DNA from: an uncultured bacterium
GTDB taxonomy: Bacteria; Krumholzibacteriota; Krumholzibacteriia; LZORAL124-64-63
Assembly (NCBI GenBank): GCA_937864225.1
Contig: CALMJK010000004.1
Coordinates: 201,949 to 265,948 of the forward strand
Reading direction: 5' to 3'
Length of the DNA stretch: 64,000 nt
Shown here: piece after piece, positions 31,273-39,774 of the stretch
Position numbering within the stretch: position 1 is the first letter of the stretch
Layout: each line of letters starts with the position of its first letter
The notes under the pieces: generated by a model
Seen by the model: only the letters and a program-made list of their open reading frames with translations
The model's database searches: none
What the model was told of the DNA's origin: nothing
Position numbers and translations under genes: made by a program

Positions 31273-31794
31273 ATGCGTCATCTTCCCTTTCCCGCCACGT
31301 TGCTCGCGCTCGCCTGCGGGGCGCTCTGCCTGCTGACCGAACCCGCCGAGGCCGGCGACTGGAATCGGGGCGACGACCCGATGCTGGACGCCGTGGGCTT
31401 GCACGCGGGCAAGATCGGGGGCGTCGGGCTGGCGTTCAAATTCCCACTGCAGTGGTGGCTCTACGGGCAGGCCGCCGGCGGGATCTGGCACACCGGCGGC
31501 GATCGGCGCCACAACCTCGGTTTCGAGCTGCAGTACATCCTGCGGCAGGACAGCAAGGTGCGGGTCTATTTCGGAGCCGGGCTGGGCTACTTCTACCATC
31601 GCGAGGAGACGTCGTTGCCCGACGGCAGCAGCGTCAACACGACCAGCAAGAACTGGAATGCTGGCTTCGGCGTGGGACTGGAACTGCTGCGCGGTGAACG
31701 CTGGTCTTTCCAGATCGAGGGCGATTTCACGCACGAGAGCGACGACGACTCGTTCATCTTCTTCCCGCAGGCCGGCATCTTCTACTATTTCTGA
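31273..31794 (+). CDS. Small outer-membrane beta-barrel protein
   Basis: A 173-residue exported protein with a signal peptide ending at AEAG. Alternating beta strands follow (GVGLAFKFPLQWWLYGQAAGGIW, VRVYFGAGLGYFYH, GFGVGLELL), and the protein ends in the aromatic strand AGIFYYF typical of barrel C termini. GGAGGAAG precedes ATG 31273. The track's longer ORF runs back into the nrdJ terminator and is not real. No function can be given beyond an envelope location. Confidence 0.7.
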   Translation: MRHLPFPATLLALACGALCLLTEPAEAGDWNRGDDPMLDAVGLHAGKIGGVGLAFKFPLQWWLYGQAAGGIWHTGGDRRHNLGFELQYILRQDSKVRVYFGAGLGYFYHREETSLPDGSSVNTTSKNWNAGFGVGLELLRGERWSFQIEGDFTHESDDDSFIFFPQAGIFYYF

Positions 31795-31841
31795 GCTGAT
31801 GGCGGCCGCCAGACCGCCCGGGGCCTCGCCGGAGCCGAACC

Positions 31842-33221
31842 GTGACCGAGCGCCGCGACAGACCCCCCGCGACGTCTCAACTGGCCCGCGAACTGGGCCC
31901 GACCGAGGCGCTCTCGCTGATCGTCGGGCGCATCATCGGGTCGGGCATCTTCCGCACGCCGGGGCCGATCATGGCGCTGGCGCTCGGAGCCCCGCTCTTC
32001 TTCGGGGTATGGGCGCTGGCCGGCGTCGCGACGCTGCTGGGCGCCTTCTGTTACGCCGAGCTCGTGGCGATGCTGCCGCGTTCGGGTGGGCCTTACGCCT
32101 ACCTGCGCGCAGCGTACCCGCCCTGGTGGGCGTTCTTGCGCGGCTGGGCCATGTTCTTCGTGAGCGAGACGGCCGCGATCGCGGCGGTCGCCCTCGTATT
32201 CGCGGAGTACGCGCGGGCGCTGTGCGGGGCGACGGCGGGCGCGGGCGGCGCGGCCGAGACGGTCGTGGCCGTGGGGGCGGTTTGGGCGCTGACGGGCGTG
32301 AACGTGCTGGGCGTGCGCACCGGGGGCGCCGTCCAGAACGCGCTGACGCTGCTCAAGCTCGCGGCGCTGGCGGCCGTGGCGGCGGTTTGCCTGGCGAAGG
32401 CGCCCGGCGCGACCGGCGGGTCCGGCGCCCTCGCCGCAGCGGACGCGCCCTCCGGCTGGGGCGCTGTGATCGCCGCCGGCGCCGCCATGCGCTACGCCTT
32501 CTTCGCGTTCAGCGGCTGGGAGGGGGCCACGTACGTCGCGGAAGAAGTGCGCGAGCCGGCGCGCCACCTGCCGCGCTCCCTGCTGCTGGGCATCGGGGTC
32601 GTGTTCGCGACGTACCTGATCGTCAACTATGCGTACCTGAACCAGCTCGGCGTCGCCGGCATGGCGGGCTCCAAGCAGGTCGCGGCCGACGCGGTGCGCG
32701 CCGCGACGGGCCCGGCCGGCGCGGCGCTCGTGGCGTTGGCGGTCGTCCTGAGCACGTTCGGCAACATCAACGCGCAGGTGCTCGTGAAGGCGCGCACCTG
32801 GCACGCGATGGCCCGCGACGGCCTGTTTCCGGAGCCGCTGGGGCGCGTGCACGCGCGGCGTCGCACGCCGCTGGGGGCGCTCGTCGCCCAGGGGGCGTGG
32901 GCGACGGTGCTGTTGGTCGTGGCCGGGCTGGTTGGGCGCGCCTACGAGTCGGTCGTGGATTTTTTCTCGTTCACGTCGGCGGTCTTCAACCTCTCGACCT
33001 TCGCGGCGGTCTGGCTGCTGCGCCGCCGCCACCCGGACTGGCCCCGACCGTTCCGGGTTCCGGGCTGGCCCTGGACGCTCGTTGTCGTGCTCGCGATCCA
33101 GGCGTGGTTTCTGGTGACGACGGCGATCACCGCGCCGCTGCCCTCGCTGGCCGGCGCTCTGCTGACCCTGGCGGGCCTCGTCTGGTACCGCGTGCGCGTG
33201 GCCGGCCGGGCGCTGGACTGA
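31842..33221 (+). CDS. APC-family amino acid permease
   Basis: A 459-residue, ~12-helix transporter. Early SLIVGRIIGSGIFRTPG is the substrate-binding unwound helix of LAT/APC permeases, and later FFAFSGWEGATYVAEEVREPAR is the conserved helix-6 region. It imports or exchanges amino acids across the inner membrane. Specificity is unknown. It starts with GTG 31842. It is followed by a strong hairpin at 33248 that can also serve the convergent RRM gene. Confidence 0.85.
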   Translation: MTERRDRPPATSQLARELGPTEALSLIVGRIIGSGIFRTPGPIMALALGAPLFFGVWALAGVATLLGAFCYAELVAMLPRSGGPYAYLRAAYPPWWAFLRGWAMFFVSETAAIAAVALVFAEYARALCGATAGAGGAAETVVAVGAVWALTGVNVLGVRTGGAVQNALTLLKLAALAAVAAVCLAKAPGATGGSGALAAADAPSGWGAVIAAGAAMRYAFFAFSGWEGATYVAEEVREPARHLPRSLLLGIGVVFATYLIVNYAYLNQLGVAGMAGSKQVAADAVRAATGPAGAALVALAVVLSTFGNINAQVLVKARTWHAMARDGLFPEPLGRVHARRRTPLGALVAQGAWATVLLVVAGLVGRAYESVVDFFSFTSAVFNLSTFAAVWLLRRRHPDWPRPFRVPGWPWTLVVVLAIQAWFLVTTAITAPLPSLAGALLTLAGLVWYRVRVAGRALD

Positions 33222-33247
33222 GCGGCCCGCGCGCCCTGCAAAAGGAA

Positions 33248-33275
33248 CCCCGCCCTCCAAAGAGGGCGGGGTCTT
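33248..33275. terminator. Bidirectional intrinsic terminator
   Basis: CCCCGCCCTC-CAAA-GAGGGCGGGG is a perfect 10-bp stem with TCTT on the plus side and a T-rich TTCCTTTT on the minus side. It lies between the converging permease and RNA-binding-protein genes and probably ends both transcripts. Confidence 0.8.
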
Positions 33276-33316
33276 GGCAACCGGGCCGCGGTGGACGCTT
33301 CAGCGTCCGGCCGCGC

Positions 33317-33601
33317 TTACCAGCGGGAGCGGCCGCCGCCGCCGCCCGTGCGCGGCTCGCGGGCGCGGGCCTCGTTCACGTTGAGGGCGCGTCCGTCAAC
33401 GGTCTTCCCGTTGAGAGCCGCGATGGCGGCGTTGGCCTCGTCGTCGTTCTCCATCTCCACGAACCCGAAGCCGCGCGAACGGCCGGTTTCGCGGTCGGTG
33501 AGGACGGAAGCGCTGGCGATCGAGCCGTAGGTGCTGAAGAGGTTGCGGAGCGTGGCGTCGGTCGTGTCGAAGCTGAGGTTGCCGACGTAGATCTTCTTCA
33601 T
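33317..33601 (-). CDS. RRM-family RNA-binding protein
   Basis: A 94-residue glycine-tailed RNA-binding protein. It starts MKKIYVGNLSFDTTDATLR with RNP2 (IYVGNL), carries RNP1 as SRGFGFVEM and ends in an RTGGGGGRSRW tail, like cyanobacterial Rbp and many bacterial small RRM proteins. Such proteins often act as RNA chaperones in cold or stress conditions. AAAGGGA precedes ATG 33601. The track's upstream start has no support. It converges on the permease terminator. Confidence 0.9.
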   Translation of the reverse strand: MKKIYVGNLSFDTTDATLRNLFSTYGSIASASVLTDRETGRSRGFGFVEMENDDEANAAIAALNGKTVDGRALNVNEARAREPRTGGGGGRSRW

Positions 33602-33690
33602 GGATTCGTCCCTTTCTGCTGGGAGCCGGCAACGCTCCCGAACCAAGGGACGAAGCTGGCAGACCCAAACCAAGAGCGGGTCCAATCCCC

Positions 33691-34758
33691 ATGACCGGAC
33701 CCCGGCACTATAGTATGTTGGTTGCGGCTGTTCCGCCAGGAGACTTTAACTGGAAAGCTCCGGCATATTCACGATTCTTTTACTCATCTATAGCGAGGTG
33801 CCGCTTGCGTCGCTCTGCTGTTCTCTGGTCGGTGGCCTGGCTGCTCACCCTTGGTTCCGCCGTTTGGCAACGGGTCTCCGGGCCGACCTATCCGACGCGC
33901 GTGCGAGCCGCGATCGGGGGTTCGCCCGTGCAGGCTAAGTTGTTGCGATCGAACAGCATAAACTCCAGCCTGGCGGTCGCGGTCACGGCACCGGACACGT
34001 CGATCGCCGGCGCCGTGATCTGGCGCCGCCACCCCACCGACGATCCCTGGACCACCACCGTCCTGCGCCGCGACGGCCAGCGGCTGGTCGCGCGCCTGCC
34101 GGCCCAGCCGATGGCGGGCAAGCTGGCCTACCGCGTCGAACTGTCCCGCCCGGACGGCTCCGCGGCCGGGTTCCAGCGCCTGGAACTGCCCGCCGGGCGC
34201 CCGGTCGTGGCGCGCTTCAAGGGGGACGTGTCGCGGGCGCTGCTGCTCCTGCACGTCGTGGTGATCTTCTTGGCGATGCTCTGCTCCGCCCGCGCCGGCC
34301 TCGAGGCCCTCGCACGCGGACCGCGGCTGCAGCGCCACGTCGCGGCCGCGACCGCGCTGATGTTCGCCGGCGGACTGATCCTCGGCCCGCTCGTGCAAAA
34401 GGTGGCCTTTGACGCCTACTGGACCGGCTGGCCGATCGGCCGCGACCTCACCGACAACAAGGTGGCGGTCGCGATGCTGCTGTGGCTCGTGGCGTGGCTG
34501 CGTGGACGGGGCGGGCGCGACGCCCGGGGCTGGACCCTGTCTGCGGCGCTCGTGACGCTGGTGATCTTCGTCGTGCCGCACAGCCTGCTGGGATCGCAGT
34601 TCGATTACCGTCACGCCGCCGTCGGCATTGCGGTCGCGGCGAGGCGGCCCCGGTTCAATCGAAGGTCACGTCGCGTCCCCGGTTCTGCGCCTCGAGCCAG
34701 CTTTGCAGCGGCGCGAAGTAGGCGAGCATGGCCCGCGCGGAGAGCGGTTCCCCGGTGA
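33691..34758 (+). CDS. Membrane protein of unknown function with questionable C terminus
   Basis: I do not recognise this protein. After an N-terminal transmembrane helix (SAVLWSVAWLLTLGSAVW) comes a ~130-residue periplasmic beta-rich domain (VIWRRHPTDDPWTTTVLRRDG, YRVELSRPDGS), then four hydrophobic helices ending near VIFVVPHSLLGSQFDY. The last ~45 residues are Arg/Ala-rich, read across the 3' end of the oppositely oriented peptidase gene and look like noise. A frameshift or lost stop near 34620 would explain this. The start is uncertain among ATGs at 33691 and 33715 or a later TTG. Confidence 0.5.
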   Translation: MTGPRHYSMLVAAVPPGDFNWKAPAYSRFFYSSIARCRLRRSAVLWSVAWLLTLGSAVWQRVSGPTYPTRVRAAIGGSPVQAKLLRSNSINSSLAVAVTAPDTSIAGAVIWRRHPTDDPWTTTVLRRDGQRLVARLPAQPMAGKLAYRVELSRPDGSAAGFQRLELPAGRPVVARFKGDVSRALLLLHVVVIFLAMLCSARAGLEALARGPRLQRHVAAATALMFAGGLILGPLVQKVAFDAYWTGWPIGRDLTDNKVAVAMLLWLVAWLRGRGGRDARGWTLSAALVTLVIFVVPHSLLGSQFDYRHAAVGIAVAARRPRFNRRSRRVPGSAPRASFAAARSRRAWPARRAVPR

Positions 34759-36436
34759 CCTCTTCCAGCAGCTGGCGCCAGTCGCGGGTCGCGCCCGGCT
34801 GCAGGATCGCGGCCAGGTACGCGCCGATCTCGCGCTTGCCGTAGTAATTGGCCTCGCGCGGGTCGCACTGCAGGATCTCGCGGCAGATGTGGTCGTGCAG
34901 CTGGTGCAGGATCACGTTGCTGAGCGCGTAATCGTAGTATTGCGCCGGATCGTCGTGGAGGTGGCTCTTCGTGGCCGCGTCGCAGGTCGACGGGCCGCGC
35001 GGCGCGGGGGGTTCGAGGCCCTGGTGGAGCGCGGCGTAGGACCACCAGCGGGCGTTCCACTCGGCCGGGGGCAGATCCTCCTCGTAGAGATCGTGCTCGA
35101 AATGGGTCATCGTCCCGCAGGCGAACGGGATGAAGACAATCGGCCCCATGAGCGCCTGGCTCAGCAGCCACTGCGTCCGATCGGGCGAGCGGTCCGCGGT
35201 CAGCAAACCCGTCTGGCGCAGGTAGGGGGTCTGGTTGCTGGCCAGTTCGATCAGGGTGCCGATGCCCTCGTGGAAGGCGCGGTTGGCGCCGGCCCGCAGG
35301 ACGTACGGCACGTCGGGCCGGCTGTAGCCCAGATAGTAGTAGACGTGGCCGAGTTCATGGTGGGCCGTGGTGAACCAGGAGAAATTCGGCGTCACGTTCA
35401 TCAAGCTGCGCACGTCCTGATCGAGGTCGATGTGCCAGGCCGACGCGTGCGCGTTCTTCCGGCGCGGCGAGTCGGTGGGCAACTCGTACAGATCTGAACG
35501 CTCCCAGAACGTCGCCGGCAGCGCGGGCATGCCGAGGGAGACGTAGAAATCCTCCGCCTGGCGGACGATCCACTCGGCAGAGCGATCCGCGACGAGCGCG
35601 TCGAGGTCCACGTCCTCGACCAGTCCCGGCCACTCCTGCGCCCAGCGGTTGTCGATCCAGTGCGCCGGAATGCGTCGGGGCGCGGGCACCCCGTAGCGCG
35701 CGGCCAGCGTGTGGCGCGCCCAACAGTGGAGCTGCGCGTACAGCGGCCGCACCTGGATCAGCAGCGTGTCCATGAAGGCCATCATTTCGCGGCTGTCCAG
35801 GCCGTAATCGGCCACCTCCAACCCGAAGAAGGAGCTGTAACCCATCCCCCTGGCGACCTCGTTGCGCAAAGTCCGCAGCTCTGCCAGGCCATCGCGCAGC
35901 GTGGGGCCGATGTCCTTGGCGCATTCCCAGATCGCCCTTCGCTCGGCCACGTCGCGCGACTCGGCCAGCAGCGCGTCGATCTCGTTCGGCGTGACGCCGC
36001 GCGGTTCGCGTCCCGGCAGCGAGAGCGTGTAGGCATATCCCCACAGCCGGTCGTTTTGGGCCGCCTCGGCGGCGATCAGGCGCTGGACCGTCTCGGGCAT
36101 CGTGCCGGGATTGTGCGCGGCAATGCGCCAGGCCGCGCCCGCCTGGCGGCGCTGCCGGTCGGTCAGGTCGTCGCGGGCGAGCAGGGCGCGCAGGCGCTCG
36201 ATCACCGCCGGGTCGCCCGTGTAGGCGGCGAAAGCCTGCTCGGCGGCGATGCGGCGCCGGCTGTTCTCGTCGCTCACCTCCGTGTTTGCCGCCCAGCGTG
36301 CCCCCTCGGCGTCCGTCCAGAGCCTGCGGTACTCTTCGTCGTAGGCGGTCAGGAAATCGTCGGGAGCGCCGGCGCGGGAGCATGCGCAGACCAGGATCGC
36401 GGCGGCAACGGCGAGGCACGTGCGTCGGGACGACAT
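34655..36436 (-). CDS. M2-family zinc metallopeptidase (peptidyl-dipeptidase/ACE-like) lipoprotein
   Basis: A 593-residue M2 peptidase. The zinc site is complete: HHELGHVYYYLGY supplies HEXXH, and FHEGIGTLIELASN supplies the downstream Glu, as in angiotensin-converting enzyme. A short signal peptide with ILVCAC suggests a lipid-anchored periplasmic enzyme. Family members remove dipeptides from peptide C termini. AAGGAGG precedes ATG 36436. It is upstream of nothing on its strand, and its 3' end overlaps the predicted tail of the membrane protein gene. Likely role: peptide scavenging. Confidence 0.9.
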   Translation of the reverse strand: MSSRRTCLAVAAAILVCACSRAGAPDDFLTAYDEEYRRLWTDAEGARWAANTEVSDENSRRRIAAEQAFAAYTGDPAVIERLRALLARDDLTDRQRRQAGAAWRIAAHNPGTMPETVQRLIAAEAAQNDRLWGYAYTLSLPGREPRGVTPNEIDALLAESRDVAERRAIWECAKDIGPTLRDGLAELRTLRNEVARGMGYSSFFGLEVADYGLDSREMMAFMDTLLIQVRPLYAQLHCWARHTLAARYGVPAPRRIPAHWIDNRWAQEWPGLVEDVDLDALVADRSAEWIVRQAEDFYVSLGMPALPATFWERSDLYELPTDSPRRKNAHASAWHIDLDQDVRSLMNVTPNFSWFTTAHHELGHVYYYLGYSRPDVPYVLRAGANRAFHEGIGTLIELASNQTPYLRQTGLLTADRSPDRTQWLLSQALMGPIVFIPFACGTMTHFEHDLYEEDLPPAEWNARWWSYAALHQGLEPPAPRGPSTCDAATKSHLHDDPAQYYDYALSNVILHQLHDHICREILQCDPREANYYGKREIGAYLAAILQPGATRDWRQLLEEVTGEPLSARAMLAYFAPLQSWLEAQNRGRDVTFD

Positions 36437-36487
36437 CCGGAGACCTCCTTCGCGGGGGACGTGATAATGCGCGCGCGCCGGCGACGC

Positions 36488-37327
36488 TCAGGCGACGAAC
36501 TCGACCCGGTCGACCGCCGGCACGAGGCCCGCGCGGCGCCCTCGGTCGAGCAGCTCTCGGATGGCCGCGCGCCCCCGCTCGCCGTAGTCGAGCGTCCAGT
36601 CGTTTACGTACATGCCGACGAAACGGTCGGCGAGCTTCCCGTCGAGTCCCCGCGCCCACCGCAGCGCATGGGCCAGCGCGGCCTCTCGATGCGCGAGGCC
36701 GTATCTGATGCTCTCGGTGAGGATGGCGCTGATCTCGCGGCGCCGGTCCGGGTCGTGTCGCTTGTGGATGGCGTTGGCGCCCAGCGGCAGGGGCAAGCCG
36801 GTCTCCTCGCGCCACCAGATGCCCAGGTCGAGGCAATTGGCGAGTCCCTCGCCGCCGTAGGTGAGTTGGCCCTCGTGGATGAGCAGTCCGGCCGCGAATT
36901 CCCCGGCGGCGACCCGCGGCAGGATTTCGTCGAAGGGCGCGGTCACGGCGCGGAAGTCGCCGATCGCCAGTCGCAGCGCCAGATACGCGGTCGTGAGCAG
37001 CCCGGGCACCGCGATGGTCATCCCGGCCAGCTCGGCGCGCGACAGGGTTCGCTTGGCGACGACGATCGGCCCGTACCCGTCGCCCATGCTCGCGCCGGTC
37101 GGCAGCAGCGCGTACTTGTCGCAGACGTGCGCGTACGCGTGGACCGAGATCGCGGTCACGTCCAGCTCGCCGCGGCGGGCGCGCTCGTTGAGCGTCTGGA
37201 TGTCCTCGAGCCGGTGCGTGAAGCGATAGCGCCCGGAATCGACCCGGCCGGCCGCCAGGCCGTAGAACATGAACGCGTCGTCGGGATCCGGAGAGTGCCC
37301 GAGAGTCAGCTCGACCGTGTCGCTCAT
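36488..37327 (-). CDS. mqnD: MqnD-like 1,4-dihydroxy-6-naphthoate synthase (futalosine menaquinone pathway)
   Basis: A 279-residue periplasmic-binding-protein-like enzyme of the MqnA/MqnD family. It starts ELTLGHSPDPDDAFMFYGL and continues with IQTLNERARRGELDVTAIS and LLIHEGQLTYGGEGL, the usual MqnD segments. MqnD converts cyclic dehypoxanthinyl futalosine to 1,4-dihydroxy-6-naphthoate. The other mqn genes are not in the window, so a solitary locus or an MqnA-like activity is possible. Its ATG lies in an ATGA overlap with the preceding gene. Confidence 0.75.
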   Translation of the reverse strand: MSDTVELTLGHSPDPDDAFMFYGLAAGRVDSGRYRFTHRLEDIQTLNERARRGELDVTAISVHAYAHVCDKYALLPTGASMGDGYGPIVVAKRTLSRAELAGMTIAVPGLLTTAYLALRLAIGDFRAVTAPFDEILPRVAAGEFAAGLLIHEGQLTYGGEGLANCLDLGIWWREETGLPLPLGANAIHKRHDPDRRREISAILTESIRYGLAHREAALAHALRWARGLDGKLADRFVGMYVNDWTLDYGERGRAAIRELLDRGRRAGLVPAVDRVEFVA

Positions 37328-38481
37328 TCCCGTCTCCGCCTGCGGCGCGGGCGCGGCGTGTCGTCGTCGCGTTCGATATCCTGACCGGCATTGCCGCGGC
37401 GCGACGCATTGATCAGGGCGAGCAGGGCCATGACCAGAGCGGCAATGATGACCAGCCAGCCGACGAGGCTGATGCCGGTGCGCTTGACCCGCTCCAGCCG
37501 CCGCGCGGGCGCGCCGGCGAGCGTTCCGCCGCCGTGCGTGTCGATGACGGGGGCGGAACCGCCCGACACGGTCCAGGACAGCTCCTCGTCCGCGGCGAGC
37601 GAGGGGCCGCTCAGGCCGCGCCAGCCCGTTTCCGCGTCGACGCCTTCGTCCGAAAAATCGCCGGTGACCTGGAGATCGACGGGCATGACGTTCACGGACA
37701 GCTGCCGCACCGGCAGGTTGGTTTCGAGCCTCAGCTGGGCCCAGCCGTCGTAAGGCAGGGAGGTCGTCACGCGCAGGCGCGTGGTGCCGGAACGCAGCGG
37801 CACGGCGAGTCCGTAGCGCTCCGGTTTGGCGCCAACGATCGGCGCCGTGCTGGAGGGAAGCGCGCCGGTGATCACCTCGCAGGCGGCGCCGATCGCCCCC
37901 TCGGGCAGCATCAGTTCGAGGCTGGTCGGATCGGGCAGGACGGTCCGCTGCGGGCTGGCTTCGTTGAGGATGGCGATCAGATATTCGAGTTGCAGTTGCT
38001 TTTCCGCTCGCTTGACGTTGACGGTGAGCTCGTTGATCGCGAGGCCCGTCTTTTCGGTCGTCGTCTCGAAGACATACACGGTGACCGGACCGGCCGCCAG
38101 GTCGTGCCCTGTCGTGCGGGCGAAATAGGGGACGTCCGCGTTGACGACCTGCACCAGGTACGAGCGGGTCTCGTCGAGGAACAGGCGCTGGAACACGACT
38201 TCCCCCGCGACGTCGCGCGCTGAAGCCACGACCGGCGTCATGGCCCCGATCTCCTGCAGCGTCACCGTCTGAGCCCTGTCGGGTTTGTGGGTCGTGCCGT
38301 TGATCACGCGCACGACCACGTCCACGGGCAATACCTCGGTGTTCTCGGCGCCCAGGGCTCCGCTCTCGCCGTCCGGTTCGTACGCCGGCGCCGGCGCCGG
38401 ACCCAGGCCCAGCCATCCCGCCAGCGCCAGCATCGCCGCCGCCGGTCCCAGCCGCTTGCATCCCTGTCGGATCACGGTCAT
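37324..38481 (-). CDS. Exported, C-terminally anchored protein of unknown function
   Basis: A 385-residue protein I do not recognise. It has an N-terminal signal peptide (AAMLALAGWLGLG), a large beta-rich extracytoplasmic region beginning VDVVVRVINGTTHKP, and one transmembrane helix near residue 345 (SLVGWLVIIAALVMALLALI) followed by an Arg-rich cytoplasmic tail. The early part resembles carboxypeptidase-regulatory or Ig-like beta domains. AGGGAGCG precedes ATG 38481. It overlaps mqnD by four bases, so the two are coupled despite no obvious functional link. Confidence 0.65.
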   Translation of the reverse strand: MTVIRQGCKRLGPAAAMLALAGWLGLGPAPAPAYEPDGESGALGAENTEVLPVDVVVRVINGTTHKPDRAQTVTLQEIGAMTPVVASARDVAGEVVFQRLFLDETRSYLVQVVNADVPYFARTTGHDLAAGPVTVYVFETTTEKTGLAINELTVNVKRAEKQLQLEYLIAILNEASPQRTVLPDPTSLELMLPEGAIGAACEVITGALPSSTAPIVGAKPERYGLAVPLRSGTTRLRVTTSLPYDGWAQLRLETNLPVRQLSVNVMPVDLQVTGDFSDEGVDAETGWRGLSGPSLAADEELSWTVSGGSAPVIDTHGGGTLAGAPARRLERVKRTGISLVGWLVIIAALVMALLALINASRRGNAGQDIERDDDTPRPRRRRRRE

Positions 38482-38673
38482 CGCTCCCTGGCGCCGCGCG
38501 GTTTGTCGGTCGGCGCGCCGTCCGCTTGAGTTCCCCCCGGCCTTTGGGTATGTTCCTTATCCAGGCTGCCCGATCCAGTATAGGCGACCGGGCCAGGATA
38601 TCAACACCACCGGCGTCCCCGCGGGGCGCGCCCGGAACCCGCTCGCCGGGCCGGAGGACGAGACAGGCGCCGC

Positions 38674-39774
38674 ATGCTCGTGCGCGATGACTGCCTGCAC
38701 TTTCGCGGCCACGTGCCCTGCCGCCCGCACAAGCGGCGGGGCGCGCACTGCGAGCGTTGCGACGATTACGTCCGCGCCGAGGGGCGCGTGCTGCTGATCA
38801 AGCTGGGCGCGGCCGGCGACGTGATCCGCACCACGCCTCTGCTGCATCCCCTGCGGCGGGATTTTCCGCGTCACCGACTGACCTGGATCACGCGCTCGCC
38901 CGAGTTGTTGCCGGCGCTCGTCGACGACCCGCTTCCGTTCGACGCCGCGGCGGTGCTCTGGGCGCGTCACGTCGCCTTCGACCTGGTCATCAACCTCGAC
39001 AAGGACCGCGAGGCGTGCGCGCTGGCGAGCGAAGCGAAGGCGTCGCGCAGGCTCGGCTTCTTGCTCGGGGACAATGGGTTGTGCACGCCGGTCGACGCCG
39101 GCGCCGCGCGCGCGAAGTGGCTGACCGGGCTTTTTGACGACATCAGCCGCGCCAACACGCGCTCCTATCCGCAGGAGATGTTCGCGATCTGCGGCTACGA
39201 GTTCCAGGGGGAGGAGTACGTGCTCGACCGGCCGACGCCGGCGTCGCGGTTCGACCTGCCGTCGCCGGCGCCGGGCCGCGCCGTCGTGGGACTGAACACC
39301 GGCTGCGGCGACCGCTGGCCCAGCCGCCTGTGGCCGCAGGCGCACTGGGAGAGGCTCGCCCGCGACCTGCGCGACGAGGGCCACGCCGTGGTGCTCCTGG
39401 GCGGACCGGACGAGGACGCCCGCAACCATCGCCTCGCCGCGGCCGCGGGCGCGTGCTACCCCGGCCATTTCGACCTGCGGACCTTCGTCGGCCTGGTGGA
39501 TCGCTGCGACGTCGTCGTGACCGCCGTCACCATGGCCATGCACGTGGCCATCGGACTACGCAAGCAGCTCGTGCTGCTCAACAACATCTTCAATCGGCAC
39601 GAGTTCGAGCTGTACGGGCGCGGCGAGATCGTCGAGCCGGAGCAGCCCTGCGAATGCTATTTCCAGCCGAGGTGCACGGCGCGGAGTTTCTGCCTCGAAA
39701 CGCTGCGGCCATCGGTTGTGCAGGCGGCGGTGAGGGCTCGCGTCGCGGCGGGCGGCGCCGGGAGCGCGCGGTGA
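38674..39774 (+). CDS. Glycosyltransferase family 9 (heptosyltransferase-like) with Cys motifs
   Basis: A 366-residue GT9 enzyme related to LPS heptosyltransferases. Nucleotide-sugar binding features are RVLLIKLGAAGDVIRTTPLL near residue 38, VVGLNTGCGDRWPSRLWP and VVLLGGPDEDAR. Unusually, both ends carry Cys clusters: CLHFRGHVPCRPHKRRGAHC at the N terminus and CECYFQPRC near the C terminus, which could bind a metal. Its TGA overlaps the next gene's GTG start. Likely role: sugar addition to lipopolysaccharide core or another surface glycan. Confidence 0.82.
   Translation: MLVRDDCLHFRGHVPCRPHKRRGAHCERCDDYVRAEGRVLLIKLGAAGDVIRTTPLLHPLRRDFPRHRLTWITRSPELLPALVDDPLPFDAAAVLWARHVAFDLVINLDKDREACALASEAKASRRLGFLLGDNGLCTPVDAGAARAKWLTGLFDDISRANTRSYPQEMFAICGYEFQGEEYVLDRPTPASRFDLPSPAPGRAVVGLNTGCGDRWPSRLWPQAHWERLARDLRDEGHAVVLLGGPDEDARNHRLAAAAGACYPGHFDLRTFVGLVDRCDVVVTAVTMAMHVAIGLRKQLVLLNNIFNRHEFELYGRGEIVEPEQPCECYFQPRCTARSFCLETLRPSVVQAAVRARVAAGGAGSAR

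Noticed and set aside
36488-38461. 657-residue minus-strand ORF joining two genes
   Set aside because: The frame of mqnD extended upstream through the preceding gene's other frame. The real mqnD starts at 37327 in an ATGA overlap.
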